From positions 29,455-93,454 of the forward strand of contig NZ_JBDQZI010000016.1 in NCBI RefSeq assembly GCF_042920265.1: a DNA stretch of 64,000 nt, read 5' to 3'. Positions 17,548 to 26,303 of this stretch are shown here, one piece after another; position 1 is the first letter of the stretch, and the number at the start of each line of letters is the position of its first letter. This DNA comes from Lysinibacillus_B sp042920265 (lineage in GTDB: Bacteria > Bacillota > Bacilli > Bacillales_A > Planococcaceae). Made by a program: the position numbers and the translations under genes. The notes under the pieces were generated by a model. The model saw only the letters and a list, made by a program, of their open reading frames with translations, had not been told where the DNA came from and made no database searches.

Positions 17548-19665
17548 TTGAATCGAGCAGAAGAAAAAGCATTTATGTGGCGACATATACGAAATTTTTT
17601 GATTGTGAGTGTCGTATGTTTATTCCTGTTTTTGAACTATCCCATCATCTATCCGATAGTAGGGGAAAGCAATTTAGCCTCCTTAACGATCACGATTCAA
17701 ATGTTTATGCTTGTCGCCATTGTGTCAGTAGGAATCCAAATTTGGTTCTCAACACGTTTTAATTTAGACAATAAAAATGTGCATATGGGTGCTTTATTTT
17801 TTACGATTGGCTTATTTCAAGTCGTGCATATTATTTCATTTGCAGGCATGCCCAATTATCTTTATTACGATTATGGTGAATTTTCTCTAGTATTCGATTT
17901 AATTATTCGTAATTTATTGCCTCTTGGCATGATTGTCATTTCTTTTATGCGTGCTAAGGATATTACAATGCGCTATAGAAGAATGGTGTTTGCAGCTTCC
18001 ATTACGATTGCACTTGTTTTTATTGTCGGTTGCTTTTCGTATGTAGGGAGCATTCATACATTATTTGAGCAGTTTAATTTAAAGTTGATTTTACAAACAA
18101 CAGCGCTAACGCTTCAAGTCATATTGCTATGCCTTTTAATAAAGGATGTTAGAATGTTGCATAGAAAAAGCTTCTTTTTTTCTATTGGGACATTGTATTT
18201 TATGATGGGGAACATATTATTTACGTTATCGACTTCACATGCGGACGCTTATTATGTCGTAGGCGAGCTCATGCAAGTGTGTTCCTTTATCACGTTATTT
18301 TATGCGATTTATTATTCATCGGTAGAACGGCCATATAAAGATTTAGCACTGTCTGAAATGCGTATGCAAAAAATGGCGTATTACGATGAGGTAGTAGGTT
18401 TACCTAACCAGCGCTATTTAGAAGAGAAATTAGAAAAAGAATTACCTAGAGCAAAAAAACAGCAGGCGATTTTACTCATTGAAGTAGAACGGCTCGATGC
18501 GATTAAAATTTCATTAGGGCAAAAGTCTACAAACGAACTAATGTGTTCCTTAGCAGATCGTTTTCAACGAGCTTTAACAGCACAACAAGAGCTGATGAAA
18601 TTCGGCAAAAATCAGTTCGTCATTTATGTGGAACATTTTCAGCAAGAAGAGGTAGACCGCATTTGTGAACGCGTGCGTCGAAGTTTAGAACCGCCTATTC
18701 AAATTAAGCATTATTCATTGCGCATGAAATTCCATGTAGGAGTAGCCATCTATCCAAATGATGCCAATCATCCGGAAGGCCTGATTCAGTGTGCACATTT
18801 AGCCTTAAATAAGGCGAAGTACTCTATGGCGGGCTATCCGCAGTTTTATACAGCTGATATGGAGATGAAAAATCGGGAGCAAATCCAGTTAGAACATGAT
18901 TTAGAGAAAGCATTATTCAACGAGGAGTTATTTTTAGAATACCAGCCACAATTGGATGTGAGGACACGAGAGATTTGTTCTGTTGAAGCACTTGTTCGTT
19001 GGCAACATCCAACGATGGGCAGAATCCCACCGAATCGCTTTATTCCAATAGCTGAAGAGAGTGGGCTCATCATTCCGATGGGATTAGCTATTTTGAAAAT
19101 GGCTTGTAATGAAATGAAGCGTTGGCAGCAGCTCCATGATCGACCGATTAAGTTAGCCGTGAATTTATCGCTCAGTCAGCTATACCAAGAAAATTTTATC
19201 GATGAGATACGGAAAGTCTTGGCGGAAACCCAATTTAATCCGCACGATTTACAGCTAGAGATTACAGAAAGTATGACATTTGAAGCTACACAACTTATTT
19301 CAATTTTAAGTGAATTGAAAAAAATGGGTATTGGGATTGCGATTGATGATTTTGGGACAGGCTATTCATCGCTTGCGTATTTAACCGATTTTCCATTCGA
19401 TTGCTTAAAGATTGACCGGTCATTTGTCAATAAAATTGGGATTTCTGCTAAAGGAGAGGCCATTGTTACAACGATTTTAACGATGGCGGAGCATTTGCAT
19501 GTAGAGGTTGTGGCAGAAGGAATCGAAACAGTGGAGCAGTTTAAGTATTTAGAGAAGGTCGGCTGTAATAAGATTCAAGGATACTATGTCGGTAAACCAA
19601 TCCCATTTCATCAATTTATGAATGATTATAAAAGCATCGTCACGCGTGGTTATTCTATTATTTAA
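17548..19665 (+). CDS. Membrane GGDEF-EAL protein, probable c-di-GMP phosphodiesterase
   Basis: TTG start at 17548 after GAGGAGGGG. The 705-residue protein has seven or eight N-terminal membrane spans (about 15-265, a MASE-type sensor), a GGDEF domain (about 275-435) and an EAL domain (about 445-700). The GGDEF signature is replaced by GKNQF (353-357), so cyclase activity is unlikely. The EAL domain is intact: EALVRW (Glu480), NLS, ITES, IDDFGTGYSS, KIDRSFV, VAEGIET and QGYYVGKP. Expected role: hydrolysis of cyclic di-GMP, with the degenerate GGDEF perhaps sensing GTP. The membrane-domain ligand is unknown. Confidence 0.88.
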   Translation: MNRAEEKAFMWRHIRNFLIVSVVCLFLFLNYPIIYPIVGESNLASLTITIQMFMLVAIVSVGIQIWFSTRFNLDNKNVHMGALFFTIGLFQVVHIISFAGMPNYLYYDYGEFSLVFDLIIRNLLPLGMIVISFMRAKDITMRYRRMVFAASITIALVFIVGCFSYVGSIHTLFEQFNLKLILQTTALTLQVILLCLLIKDVRMLHRKSFFFSIGTLYFMMGNILFTLSTSHADAYYVVGELMQVCSFITLFYAIYYSSVERPYKDLALSEMRMQKMAYYDEVVGLPNQRYLEEKLEKELPRAKKQQAILLIEVERLDAIKISLGQKSTNELMCSLADRFQRALTAQQELMKFGKNQFVIYVEHFQQEEVDRICERVRRSLEPPIQIKHYSLRMKFHVGVAIYPNDANHPEGLIQCAHLALNKAKYSMAGYPQFYTADMEMKNREQIQLEHDLEKALFNEELFLEYQPQLDVRTREICSVEALVRWQHPTMGRIPPNRFIPIAEESGLIIPMGLAILKMACNEMKRWQQLHDRPIKLAVNLSLSQLYQENFIDEIRKVLAETQFNPHDLQLEITESMTFEATQLISILSELKKMGIGIAIDDFGTGYSSLAYLTDFPFDCLKIDRSFVNKIGISAKGEAIVTTILTMAEHLHVEVVAEGIETVEQFKYLEKVGCNKIQGYYVGKPIPFHQFMNDYKSIVTRGYSII

Positions 19666-19700
19666 CAGTTTACCCGCTATGTGGATTAAAAATCCTATGA

Positions 19701-19718
19701 ATATGACATTTGTCATAT
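19701..19718. promoter_or_regulatory. Palindrome upstream of des, candidate DesR operator
   Basis: ATATGACATTTGTCATAT: perfect 8-bp arms around TT, 87 bases before the des ATG, with a -10-like TAGTAT (19768-19773) and a weak -35 downstream. In B. subtilis, phosphorylated DesR activates des from sites at a comparable distance. Assignment to DesR is an inference from position. Confidence 0.5.
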
Positions 19719-19804
19719 AAAAATTATGATGTTTGCGTCTAGTGGTCATACCAGTTTCTTTTTATGCTAGTATTAGCGAATGCAATGAAAGAAGGGAAAT
19801 TAAT

Positions 19805-20848
19805 ATGACTACTACAATGACAGACGCAGAAAAAACGAAAAAGCTGCGCAAAGATGTAGCGCCTTTTGCAAAGTCTGAAACGAATAAAAGTATTTTTCAA
19901 ATAATTAATACACTAACACCATTATTAGTCGCATGGATACTAGGGTTTTATTTACTACAATATTCCCCTTGGTTAACAGTGGCATGTAGTGTGGTAGCAG
20001 CCGGTTTTGTCGTGCGTACATTCATCATTTTCCATGATTGTACACATGGTTCATTTTTCAAAAGTAAAAAAGCAAATGATTCGATTGGATTTATCACAGG
20101 GGTATTAACTTCTTTCCCGTATGAAAAATGGAAACGTGAGCATACAATCCACCATGCGACAAGCTCGAACTTAGATAAGCGTGGCATTGGTGATATCGAT
20201 ATGTTAACGGTTGAAGAATATATGGAAAAATCAAAATTAGGACGTCTAGGATATCGTTTATACCGTAATCCACTTGTGATGTTTGGCTTAGGGCCACTTT
20301 TAATGGTACTAGTTTTAAATCGTATTAACCGTAGCGATGCAAAGAAAAAGGAGCGTATCAATACACATTTAACGACGTTAACAATGGTTGTGATTTTAGG
20401 CACACTTGCTTGGTTAACAAGCTTACAAGCTGTACTACTTGTATACGGTGTGACATTATTTATCGCCGGTTCATTAGGGATTTGGTTATTCTATATTCAG
20501 CATACGTACGAAGATTCATATTTCGAGTATGATACAGAATGGGATTATGTAAAAGCGGCTGTAGAAGGAAGCTCTTATTATAAATTACCAAAATTACTAC
20601 AATGGATTACAGGAAATATCGGTTTCCACCACGTGCACCACTTAGCGCCACGTGTACCAAACTATCATTTAGAGGAAGCGCATAAATCAATTCCGCCATT
20701 ACAAAAGGCGACGACAATTACGCTTTCGACAAGCTTAGAGTCGGTTCGTTACAAATTATATGACCCTGAAAACAAAAAGTTTGTGACATTTAAAGAGGCG
20801 GAAGCGATTATTCAATCGCGCCAAAAATCATCATCAAAAGCTGCATAA
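19805..20848 (+). CDS. des: Membrane fatty acid desaturase
   Basis: A 347-residue integral-membrane acyl-lipid desaturase. The three di-iron histidine boxes are HDCTH (residues 78-82), HTIHH (about 113-117) and HHVHH (about 279-283), with hydrophobic membrane pairs between them. The B. subtilis orthologue introduces delta-5 double bases into phospholipid acyl chains after a temperature drop. The identity is supported by the desK and desR genes directly downstream. Start at 19805 follows AAAGAAGGGAA; the longer frame from 19733 has no ribosome site. A terminator after the stop separates strong des expression from desKR. Confidence 0.93.
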   Translation: MTTTMTDAEKTKKLRKDVAPFAKSETNKSIFQIINTLTPLLVAWILGFYLLQYSPWLTVACSVVAAGFVVRTFIIFHDCTHGSFFKSKKANDSIGFITGVLTSFPYEKWKREHTIHHATSSNLDKRGIGDIDMLTVEEYMEKSKLGRLGYRLYRNPLVMFGLGPLLMVLVLNRINRSDAKKKERINTHLTTLTMVVILGTLAWLTSLQAVLLVYGVTLFIAGSLGIWLFYIQHTYEDSYFEYDTEWDYVKAAVEGSSYYKLPKLLQWITGNIGFHHVHHLAPRVPNYHLEEAHKSIPPLQKATTITLSTSLESVRYKLYDPENKKFVTFKEAEAIIQSRQKSSSKAA

Positions 20849-20860
20849 GTTTCTCTTTAC

Positions 20861-20902
20861 CAAAATGGTATGTCCGAAAAGACTTTCAGACATGCCATTT
20901 TG
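20861..20902 (+). terminator. Terminator between des and desK
   Basis: CAAAATGGTATGTC pairs with GACATGCCATTTTG (one G-U pair). The T run is short, so partial read-through into desK is plausible. Confidence 0.7.
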
Positions 20903-20909
20903 CTATAAT
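20901..20909 (+). promoter_or_regulatory. Extended -10 promoter of desKR
   Basis: TGCTATAAT, a perfect TGn-TATAAT extended -10 element, overlaps the end of the terminator hairpin 25 bases before the desK ATG. No good -35 is present, as allowed for extended -10 promoters. This suggests constitutive desKR expression independent of des. Confidence 0.6.
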
Positions 20910-20933
20910 AGAACAAAAAGAAATGAGGATTTT

Positions 20934-22067
20934 ATGCAAACTTGGTATAGTATCATTCCGAAAAGTCCTTGGCTTAGTATTTACATATGGATTATTTTTT
21001 GTATCATGCCGTTCTTCTTCATCGTACGAGCGTTCAGTCCGCTCTATGTAGGGCTCGGCATTGTGCTCATTTTGCTTTATTTTTTATGTCATAAGTTTTC
21101 CTTTCAGTCGAAAAATGGGCTTGTGTACATGTGGCTTAGTTTTCAAATGGTGCTAAACATCGTGATGACATTGCTGTTCGGTTATATTTATTTATCGTTA
21201 TTTACAGCGCTTTTCATTGGAAATATCCGTCAAACAGTCGGCTTTTATATTATGTATGGGCTTCATATTGGCTTTACGGTGTTGTCGATTGTAGCGGGGT
21301 ATTTTATTTTTCTTGAACTGTTTTTATCGCAGACACCGTTCATCATTATTGCGGTCATCGGGGTTGTGTTACTGCCATTTACATTATATACACGCAATAA
21401 GCAGGAAAATTTAGAAAGCGAGCTCGAAACAGCGAAGGATCGTATTTCAGAGTTAATCATTCACGAGGAACGACAACGAATTGCGCGAGATTTACATGAT
21501 ACACTCGGTCAAAAATTATCGATGATTGGGTTAAAAAGTGACTTAGCGGCTCGGCTCGTTGAAAAGAATCCGCAACAAGCAATTAGTGAAATAAAAGATA
21601 TTCGTCAAACTGCGAGTATTGCGCTAAAAGAGGTACGTGAATTAGTCGCGGATATGCGAGCAGTTAGACTAGAAGAAGAGCTATTTCGTGTGGAACAAAT
21701 TTTACGAGCAGCAGAAATTGAGTTCGAGCTCATTGGCGATCCGCAAGCGATTCAAATGCCGGTGCTAGCAGAAAACGTGATCAGTATGTGCTTAAAAGAA
21801 GCGGTGACGAATGTCGTTAAGCATAGTCGCGCGAGTAAATGCATTGTTGAACTTGTGCGAAATGAAAATGTATTTATGCTGGTTGTCAAGGACAATGGCG
21901 TAGGGTATGAGGAAACATTCGCGTTAAATGGCAGTGGATTGAAGGGGATGCGTGAGCGAATTGAGTTTTTAAACGGATCGGTAGACATAAAAAAGGCTCA
22001 AGGTACAGAGCTCATGATTTGTATACCTGTTACGATTACACATCAAAAGGGAAGTGAAGAAGTATGA
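20934..22067 (+). CDS. desK: Membrane thermosensor histidine kinase DesK
   Basis: 377 residues. Four to five N-terminal membrane spans (about 15-150) form the thickness-sensing domain. A coiled coil leads to the HisKA_3 helix with ARDLHDTLGQ. The phospho-acceptor falls at His188, the same number as in B. subtilis DesK. The HATPase lobe carries NVVKHS, KDNGVG and GLKGMRERI. DesK phosphorylates DesR when the membrane becomes ordered in the cold. Start at 20934 with AAATGAGGA upstream. It overlaps desR by 4 bases (ATGA). Confidence 0.93.
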   Translation: MQTWYSIIPKSPWLSIYIWIIFCIMPFFFIVRAFSPLYVGLGIVLILLYFLCHKFSFQSKNGLVYMWLSFQMVLNIVMTLLFGYIYLSLFTALFIGNIRQTVGFYIMYGLHIGFTVLSIVAGYFIFLELFLSQTPFIIIAVIGVVLLPFTLYTRNKQENLESELETAKDRISELIIHEERQRIARDLHDTLGQKLSMIGLKSDLAARLVEKNPQQAISEIKDIRQTASIALKEVRELVADMRAVRLEEELFRVEQILRAAEIEFELIGDPQAIQMPVLAENVISMCLKEAVTNVVKHSRASKCIVELVRNENVFMLVVKDNGVGYEETFALNGSGLKGMRERIEFLNGSVDIKKAQGTELMICIPVTITHQKGSEEV

Positions 22068-22669
22068 TTCGAATTGTCATAGCAGAAGATCAAGGTATGC
22101 TACTCGGGGCTATGAAATCACTACTTAGTTTGGAAGAGGATATGGAAGTTGTGGGCCTGGCGAGAAACGGTGAAGAGGCGATCGAACAAGTACGTACATT
22201 GCGCCCTGATATTTGTATTATGGATATCGAAATGCCAGTTAAAACAGGGTTAGATGCAGCGGAAGCGTTAAAAGATGAAACATGCAAAATTATTATTTTA
22301 ACAACATTTGCCCGTCCAGGTTATTTTGAACGTGCACGAAAAGCAGGTGTGCGCGGCTATTTATTAAAGGATAGCCCAATTGAAGAGTTGGTGAATGCCA
22401 TTCGCATTATTATGGATGGGCGTCGTATTTATGCACCGGAGCTAGTGGATTTTGTGTATGAAGATGATAGCGAAAACCCGTTAACAGAACGAGAGAGCCA
22501 AGTATTAGAGCTTGTCGCAGAAGGCAAGACGACGAAGGAAATCGCAGCGGAATTGTTTTTATCAGCAGGGACCGTACGCAATTACATTTCCACAATTTTA
22601 GATAAACTCGGTGTAGGGAATCGAATTGAAGCCATTCAACGTTTTAAAGATAAAGGGTGGAATAAATAG
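22064..22669 (+). CDS. desR: NarL-family response regulator DesR
   Basis: 201 residues. Receiver domain about 1-120 with acidic pocket AEDQ and phospho-acceptor Asp54 (CIMDIEMP). LuxR-type helix-turn-helix about 135-200 (LTERESQVLELVAEGKTTKE...). It is the cognate regulator of DesK and activator of des. The 4-base overlap with desK couples their translation. Followed by a terminator and then by a repeat array. Confidence 0.94.
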   Translation: MIRIVIAEDQGMLLGAMKSLLSLEEDMEVVGLARNGEEAIEQVRTLRPDICIMDIEMPVKTGLDAAEALKDETCKIIILTTFARPGYFERARKAGVRGYLLKDSPIEELVNAIRIIMDGRRIYAPELVDFVYEDDSENPLTERESQVLELVAEGKTTKEIAAELFLSAGTVRNYISTILDKLGVGNRIEAIQRFKDKGWNK

Positions 22670-22670
22670 T

Positions 22671-22702
22671 ACAGCAGAGGATAATGCCCCTGCTGTTTTT
22701 TT
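22671..22702 (+). terminator. Terminator after desR
   Basis: ACAGCAGAGG pairs with CCCCTGCTGT, followed by seven Ts. Confidence 0.8.
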
Positions 22703-22725
22703 CATTTGGGTTTGTGTTGTGTGAA

Positions 22726-22868
22726 GGGGAACGAGCAAAACGAGTGCGTATGCGGTCAAAAAGGGGATGTAAGCGAGCAAAAGGTACCCGTATCCGAGCA
22801 AAAGCAAAACAGGCGTGTATGCGGTCAAAACGAGGGTGAGCGAGCAAAACAAGGTATCCGAGCAAAAC
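22726..22868 (+). repeat. Array 1 of the 21-bp CAAAA-phased repeat
   Basis: Seven degenerate units, each about 7 variable bases plus GTATsCGrkCAAAA (CGAGCAAAA or CGGTCAAAA endings). The CAAAA ends lie at 22740, 22761, 22782, 22803, 22830, 22849 and 22867: the first four are exactly 21 bp apart, then drift. The array sits between the desR terminator and the convergent lyase gene. Short frames across it lack ribosome sites. Related arrays occur near 32.1 and 52.8 kb. Confidence 0.8.
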
Positions 22869-22908
22869 AAAAAACGGTAGAGAAACCCCTCTACCGTTGA
22901 CTGTTCAA

Positions 22909-24354
22909 TTATAGGCTATCGCCGAAATCTTCGCGGAATTTTGCGGCTAATTGTTCTGGCCAATCTGTGACAGCATCTAATTTACCGAAGAAGAAGCGTA
23001 ACACAGATGGTTCTTCTACGAATGCCATCCCGCCGATTAACTCGCGGTTGTCATATAACCAAGCGATGCGGTCTACAGCGTATTTTACTTGCGATAATGT
23101 GAATACGCGGCGTGGCATTGCCATACGTACTAATTCCATATGAGATAATGTTTCGTTACCGTTTTCATCGCGTTGCTCAGACATCGTCCCGCGCTCCATC
23201 CCGCGTGCGCCACTTGCGATATAAATAGCAGCCGCTAAAGCACCAGCTGGATACGCTGTTTGTGGCACGTGTGGTAAGAATCTAGAAGCGTCGATATGAC
23301 AGCCTAAACCACCCGCAGGCGTGACGACTGGTACACCTTTTTTCTGTAATTCTTCGGACATGTAGGCGATGAATTGAGGACCTTGTGAAATGTATTGCTC
23401 ATCCATTGTTTCTTCAAGACCTACTGCGATCGCTTCCATTTCACGTACAGACATCCCACCGTATGTTAAGAAGCCTTCGTATAATGTGATGTACTCGCGC
23501 ATTAATAAGTAATCTTCTTCGCTATTTGTACAAATACCGCCACCACGAGCAAACCCTAATTTACGTGCAGAGAAATACAGGATATCTGCTTGATCAGCTA
23601 GTTCACGTGTAATTTCACGGATGGATTTGTCCTTGCAAGATTCTTCACGCTCTTTAATGAAGTGTAAGTTATCTGCTAATAAACTAATATCGTATACAAG
23701 TTTCAGATTATACTTATTACATACCGCGCGTACTTGCTTTAAGTTTTCAAGTGAGTGTGGTTGCCCCCCGATTAAGTTCGTGCCTGACTCCACACGGATA
23801 AAGGCGATTTTATCTGCCCCGCGCTCTTCGATTAACGTTGTTAACTTCTCAATATCCATATCTCCTTTGAACGGATCTTCGGATACTAAGTTTAATGCTT
23901 CATCTTTAAATACTTCTTCTACCGCCCCGCCGTTTAATGTCACGTGTACTTTTGATGTTGTGAAGTGGTAGTTCATCGGGACTGTTGTGTCAGGTTTGAC
24001 ATACACTTGTGAAATAATGTTTTCACAAGCACGACCTTGGTGTGTTGGTAAAAAATATTTTGTACCGAAAATTTCTTGGACTTTGCTTTCTAATTTTGTG
24101 AATGTCGCTGAACCAGCATAGCTATCGTCTGCCTCTAGCATTGCGGCTTGTTGACGGTCAGACATCGCATTGACACCGCTATCTGTTAGCATATCCATGT
24201 AAACGTCTTCATTTTTTAATAAAAACGTATTGTAACCCGCTTCTTTCATCGCTTTTACGCGCTCTTCGACAGGTGGTAAGTTTAATTTTTGTACGATGCG
24301 TACTTTGTGCATTTCTAATGGAATCGTTTCGCCAGAATAAAATTTAATTGTCAT
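22909..24354 (-). CDS. PLP-dependent beta-eliminating lyase (tryptophanase / tyrosine phenol-lyase family)
   Basis: 481 residues over the full family length. The PLP lysine is Lys265 in FSARKLGFARGG, the family motif SxKK with Arg for the first Lys. The family splits L-tryptophan or L-tyrosine into indole or phenol, pyruvate and ammonia. Residues that separate the two from memory of the E. coli and Citrobacter enzymes look like tyrosine phenol-lyase here: Thr132 (tryptophanase Asp137), Arg388 in MERG (tryptophanase Ile) and Phe454 in LRFF (tryptophanase His463). Automatic annotation would probably say tryptophanase. Monocistronic, with AAAGGAG 10 bases before ATG. Physiological substrate unresolved. 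Confidence 0.85.
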   Translation of the reverse strand: MTIKFYSGETIPLEMHKVRIVQKLNLPPVEERVKAMKEAGYNTFLLKNEDVYMDMLTDSGVNAMSDRQQAAMLEADDSYAGSATFTKLESKVQEIFGTKYFLPTHQGRACENIISQVYVKPDTTVPMNYHFTTSKVHVTLNGGAVEEVFKDEALNLVSEDPFKGDMDIEKLTTLIEERGADKIAFIRVESGTNLIGGQPHSLENLKQVRAVCNKYNLKLVYDISLLADNLHFIKEREESCKDKSIREITRELADQADILYFSARKLGFARGGGICTNSEEDYLLMREYITLYEGFLTYGGMSVREMEAIAVGLEETMDEQYISQGPQFIAYMSEELQKKGVPVVTPAGGLGCHIDASRFLPHVPQTAYPAGALAAAIYIASGARGMERGTMSEQRDENGNETLSHMELVRMAMPRRVFTLSQVKYAVDRIAWLYDNRELIGGMAFVEEPSVLRFFFGKLDAVTDWPEQLAAKFREDFGDSL

Positions 24355-24469
24355 CGTTTCTTTTCTCCTTTAACGCTTCAATGCTTCTATGCGTCGATGT
24401 AATGAATTACCAACTATTGTACACTAAGAAAGAACTTTGTTGTTCGAAAATTCAGTTTTCTAAAAATAA

Positions 24470-24512
24470 CAAAAAATGAAGGCTTCCGAAATTTTCGGAT
24501 AGCCTTCATTGA
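24470..24512 (-). terminator. Terminator after proline dehydrogenase
   Basis: AATGAAGGC...GCCTTCATT outer arms and CCGAAA/TTTCGG inner arms; minus-strand transcripts end in TTTTTTGTT. Confidence 0.8.
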
Positions 24513-24520
24513 TTTCGTTG

Positions 24521-25489
24521 TTATTTACGTTTGGATAAGCGGCCTAAAAGGAAGGCGCCTGCTGCCACTGCGAGTAATGTGTTTGTTTTTTTGTTAAACA
24601 CTTGTTTTGTGACAAGGTTGATATTTTGCGGACGCTCTGCAAGACGGCGCATAAAGTAGCCGTACCAATCTTCACCAAATGGTACATACGTACAGAAACG
24701 ATAGTGGTTAGCAAGTTCTTTTTGCATATCTGTACGGAAACCGTAGAGCATTTGGAATTCGAACTGATCGTTTGAAATGTTGTGGTCAGCGACGAATCGT
24801 TTCACATGGTGAATAATATTATGGTCATGTGTCGCAATGGAAGTGAACTTACCATGTAATAAGTGGTATTCGATTAACTCTAAGAAATTGATATCGATAT
24901 CTAGTTTATCTTGGTACGCCACTTCTTCGGATTCCTGATAAGCGCCTTTGACGATGCGAAGACGACAGTCTTTCAACTGCTCAATGTCTTCTTTGGAACG
25001 GAACAAATACGCTTGAATGACCGTTCCGACATTATCGAATATTTTGTGTAATTCTTTTAACATATCGAGTGTTGGTTGGAGTCGCTCGTAATTTTCCATA
25101 TCTAAATTGACGAAAATATGATACTGCTCGGCATACTCCACGATTTCGCGTAAATTGTCATAGCAAAAATCGATGTCGATATCTAAGCCTACTTGAGACG
25201 GTTTTACTGAAATATGTGCATGTAATCCGTATGTGTGAATGGCGTCAATGACGTCTAAAATTTCATCCTTTGCTTTGATTGCAACGGTTTCATCAACAAC
25301 AAATTCCCCGAGCCGATCAATCGTTGCTTCAATGCCACTTGCGTTTAATTTTTTGACGCTATCAATCATTTCTTGTACGTTTGTCCCTGCTACAATACTT
25401 TGCGCGCCTAGCTTTAAGCCGTATTTTTGAGCCGCTGTGTTGAGCAGTTCGTTTTTCGATAAGTTCATCAATACATCCCGTAATACCAT
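24521..25489 (-). CDS. putB: Proline dehydrogenase
   Basis: A 322-residue monofunctional PRODH barrel, similar in length to B. subtilis PutB/FadM. Landmarks are DRLGEFV near 58-64, SVKPSQVGLD (about 94-103), the FAD-contact segment RIVKGAYQE (about 183-191), TH in IATHDH, and the C-terminal YVPFGEDWYGYFMRRLAER motif with the substrate-binding arginines. It oxidises L-proline to pyrroline-5-carboxylate with FAD and passes electrons to the quinone pool. The last 20 residues are hydrophobic and basic (LLAVAAGAFLLGRL), perhaps aiding membrane association. No P5C dehydrogenase gene lies nearby. Confidence 0.92.
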   Translation of the reverse strand: MVLRDVLMNLSKNELLNTAAQKYGLKLGAQSIVAGTNVQEMIDSVKKLNASGIEATIDRLGEFVVDETVAIKAKDEILDVIDAIHTYGLHAHISVKPSQVGLDIDIDFCYDNLREIVEYAEQYHIFVNLDMENYERLQPTLDMLKELHKIFDNVGTVIQAYLFRSKEDIEQLKDCRLRIVKGAYQESEEVAYQDKLDIDINFLELIEYHLLHGKFTSIATHDHNIIHHVKRFVADHNISNDQFEFQMLYGFRTDMQKELANHYRFCTYVPFGEDWYGYFMRRLAERPQNINLVTKQVFNKKTNTLLAVAAGAFLLGRLSKRK

Positions 25490-25544
25490 CTAGAACCCCT
25501 CGCTTTCTTTCCCTAAATTATAACATATTAGGGTGTAGCCCCTG

Positions 25545-26303
25545 CTATTTTTTCAACACATCGATTCGCTGCATACGCTCGTTAAATAATGTCGGATAGA
25601 CGAGGAAGCCTAAAATCACACTCGCTAACGTTGCACATGTTAATAGGGCAAAGATAATTAAAATTTGAAATTGTACCGCTTGTACGGGATCGGCACCCCC
25701 GATAATTTGGCCACTCATCATGCCAGGGAGCTGAACAAGCCCAATCGTTTTTTGTGCTTCAATCGTTGGAATCATACTCGCCTTAATCGCGCCCATTACA
25801 TGACGATGTACCGCCTGCTTAGGTGTACCACCAAGCGATAAAATGAGTTCGATTTCATCTTCATTTGATTCAAGCTCTGCACGAAAGCGGTTTAAAAATA
25901 ATACCGAAAGCACCATGGCGTTACCGATCATCATCCCGCTAATCGGGATAATGTACTGCGGTGTAGCGGGAACAATATTCAGTCCAAGTAGTACACCTTG
26001 TGTGACAAGTTCGACCGTAATTAATGTGATGGCGATTTTCCACGTAATGCCGGGAATGCCGACACCTTTTTTTCGGGCGTTTAACGTAGCGACGACAATC
26101 ATCACCGTAATCATCAGCAAAATATAAATTGGGCTATCTGTTGCAAAAATAAAATGCAATACATAACCGATGGCGAGTAGCTGAATAATAGAGCGCACGG
26201 TGGCAACTGTAATATCTTTTTCGAGACCGAGCTTTAATGTTTTCGATAAGATAAATGGAATGAGGACAAAAATCAACGTCAGAGAAAGCGTACTGTACGT
26301 CAT
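25545..26303 (-). CDS. fetB: FetB/YjkA-type ABC exporter permease (UPF0014)
   Basis: A 252-residue membrane protein with six to seven spans. The UPF0014 family motifs are visible: ATVRSIIQLLAIGY near 36, NARKKG near 80, MMIGNAMV near 127 and the conserved LPGMMSGQIIGGADP (about 192-206). E. coli FetAB exports iron and protects against oxidative stress; metal specificity here is only inferred. Start at 26303 follows GGAGGTGTACG; the frame extends upstream inside the ATPase gene without a ribosome site. A 4-base overlap couples it to fetA. Confidence 0.88.
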   Translation of the reverse strand: MTYSTLSLTLIFVLIPFILSKTLKLGLEKDITVATVRSIIQLLAIGYVLHFIFATDSPIYILLMITVMIVVATLNARKKGVGIPGITWKIAITLITVELVTQGVLLGLNIVPATPQYIIPISGMMIGNAMVLSVLFLNRFRAELESNEDEIELILSLGGTPKQAVHRHVMGAIKASMIPTIEAQKTIGLVQLPGMMSGQIIGGADPVQAVQFQILIIFALLTCATLASVILGFLVYPTLFNERMQRIDVLKK

